15,513 nt of DNA from Verrucomicrobiaceae bacterium (GTDB lineage: Bacteria; Verrucomicrobiota; Verrucomicrobiia; Verrucomicrobiales; Verrucomicrobiaceae). Below are positions 14,726-15,513 of this stretch, one piece after another (the stretch's first letter is position 1; each line of letters starts with the position of its first letter). The position numbers were made by a program, and so were the translations under genes. The stretch lies in NCBI GenBank assembly GCA_947463285.1, contig CANHTV010000034.1:1-15513 (forward strand), given 5' to 3'. The notes under the pieces are model-generated. The model worked only from the letters and a program-made list of their open reading frames with translations, did not search any database and was not told where the DNA came from.

Positions 14726-14958
14726 TTACCCGTTGAAGTGCTCAAGCGTCATGACGAGTCCATGGCTAAACTGCTCGGTGACGGGCAATGCCGGATTGGC
14801 GTTGCCTCGCTCGATCTTGCCGAGGTATTCACGACTGACAACACTCTCACGAGCGAGGCCGAATTTGCTCAGTCAGCAGCGTTCCCGCAACTCCTGAAGC
14901 CGACGCGGAGTCGCTCGGCGTAGTCGTGGGCGTCGTGGTTGTCCGGCGCAGAGGGCAT
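14726..14958 (-). pseudogene. Frameshifted XRE-family HTH regulator remnant
   Basis: From an ATG at 14958 the minus strand reads MPSAPDNHDAHDYAERLRVG.. and stops at 14869 (TGA). A second frame, overlapping by one base, then gives SKFGLARESVVSREYLGKIE, RGNANPALPVTEQ and GLVMTLEHFNG, to TAA at 14726-14728. The segment SREYLGKIERGNANPAL is the classic second half of a Cro/C1-type HTH. The distance from AERLR to SREYL across the shift (about 22 residues) is right for one HTH domain, so a single net frameshift near 14870 explains both parts. It starts only a few bases beyond the DUF1501 stop, in the same direction. The family call is good; a tiny functional protein from either frame is unlikely. 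Confidence 0.68.
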
Positions 14959-14964
14959 GGCCGG

Positions 14965-15513
14965 TCACGCAAGGATCTTCTTCATCACATGCCCGTGCAC
15001 GTCGGTGAGGCGGAACTGGCGGCCTTGGTAGCGGTAGGTGAGAGCTTCGTGGTTGATGCCGCAGAGGTGCATGATGGTGGCTTGCATGTCGTGGATGTGG
15101 ACCGGGTCGTTCACGATGTTCCAGGCAAAGTCGTCGGTGGCGCCCAGGACGCTGCCGCCTTTCACGCCGCCGCCTGCCATCCACATGGAGTAGGCGCGGC
15201 CGAAATGATCGCGGCCATTGGGCTTGGCGGGGTCGCCCTGGCCGAAGGGGGTGCGGCCAAACTCTCCGCCCCAGACGACGAGCGTGTCCTGGAGCAACCC
15301 GCGTTCCTTTAAGTCCGCGACGAGTGCTGCGCTGGGGGCGTCGGTGTCGCGGCATTGCTCTTCCAGTTGGGTGAACAGATTGTTGTGCTGGTCCCAGCCG
15401 GCGTGCATGCACTGGACGAAGCGCACGCCGCGCTCGATGAGTCGGCGGGCGATGAGGCAGTTGTTGGCAAAGGTGCCCTTCGTGAGCACATCGGGGCCGT
15501 AGCGATCGAGCAC
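14965..15513 (-). CDS. DUF1501 (sulfatase-like) protein, C-terminal part
   Basis: The last 182 residues of a DUF1501 protein; the N-terminus, where a Tat signal is usual, lies beyond the window. Diagnostic blocks are RRLIERGVRFVQ, HAGWDQHNN, DTLVVWGGEFGRTPF, GRDHFGRAYSMWMAGGGVKGG (shown as two overlapping family motifs in homologues), GATDDFAWN and RYQGRQFRLTDVHGHVMKKIL, ending with TGA at 14965-14967. DUF1501 has an alkaline-phosphatase/sulfatase-like fold of unknown reaction and is abundant in Planctomycetes and Verrucomicrobia, usually paired with a DUF1549/DUF1553 cytochrome-like gene. That partner may lie outside the window. Confidence 0.93.
   Translation of the reverse strand: MLDRYGPDVLTKGTFANNCLIARRLIERGVRFVQCMHAGWDQHNNLFTQLEEQCRDTDAPSAALVADLKERGLLQDTLVVWGGEFGRTPFGQGDPAKPNGRDHFGRAYSMWMAGGGVKGGSVLGATDDFAWNIVNDPVHIHDMQATIMHLCGINHEALTYRYQGRQFRLTDVHGHVMKKILA

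Noticed and set aside
14483..14923. Plus-strand open frame of 146 codons over the end of xfp and beyond
   Set aside because: The first part is xfp read in the wrong frame; the second part lies opposite the XRE remnant, which shows real family motifs on the minus strand.
1..15513. tRNA or rRNA genes, CRISPR arrays, transposases, integrases
   Set aside because: None recognised by reading both strands; no regularly spaced repeats or transposase-like proteins were seen.

Overview
The window looks like part of a verrucomicrobial genome (Verrucomicrobiae, Prosthecobacter-like), or that of a close PVC relative. It is GC-rich and carries protein types typical of those groups: a DUF1501 protein, a secreted PQQ-repeat protein with EF-hands, a neutral-ceramidase-like hydrolase, a secreted protein with the 'RRELFVDDFLI' motif, and many palindromic intergenic repeats. 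The assignment rests on gene content only; there is no rRNA or marker gene.

Left part (1-6120): a catabolic region. A secreted beta-propeller glycosidase-like protein (partial, minus strand) diverges from a ceramidase-like amidohydrolase. A large palindrome follows, then a two-gene sugar-acid operon: a DgoD-type dehydratase with all five active-site residues, and an ACS-type MFS transporter. A convergent secreted PQQ/EF-hand protein ends against the transporter. A paired GTAG hairpin unit lies between them and supplies both stop codons.

Middle (6141-10584): a broken gene resembling the N-terminal domain of an M14-type peptidase (in-frame TAG, then truncation) abuts an arsenic operon in the order arsR - arsD - arsA - FmdB-like small protein - aquaporin - arsC. 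ArsR senses As(III), ArsD hands it to the ArsA ATPase, and ArsC reduces arsenate. No ArsB or Acr3 pump is present. The operon has a membrane channel (aquaporin) and an unusual small protein that has lost its zinc-ribbon cysteines but ends in two cysteine pairs. A promoter with an inverted repeat in its spacer lies between arsR and arsD.

Right part (10585-14661): a 400-bp non-coding stretch with overlapping inverted repeats leads into a stress/fermentation cluster of cbpA, cbpM, ackA, a DUF302 protein and a phosphoketolase gene. The phosphoketolase is a pseudogene: its first ~106 codons are joined out of frame to its last ~76, with about 600 codons missing. A frameshifted XRE-type regulator remnant lies on the minus strand, next to the C-terminal part of a DUF1501 gene that runs off the window.

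The segment from about 6.5 to 14.96 kb, with broken genes at both ends, looks like an acquired and partly decayed metalloid/stress island between ordinary verrucomicrobial genes. The most novel points are the pump-less ars operon with its cysteine-tailed FmdB-like protein, the GTAG hairpin pair that ends two genes, and a REP-like palindrome inside the ArsA linker.
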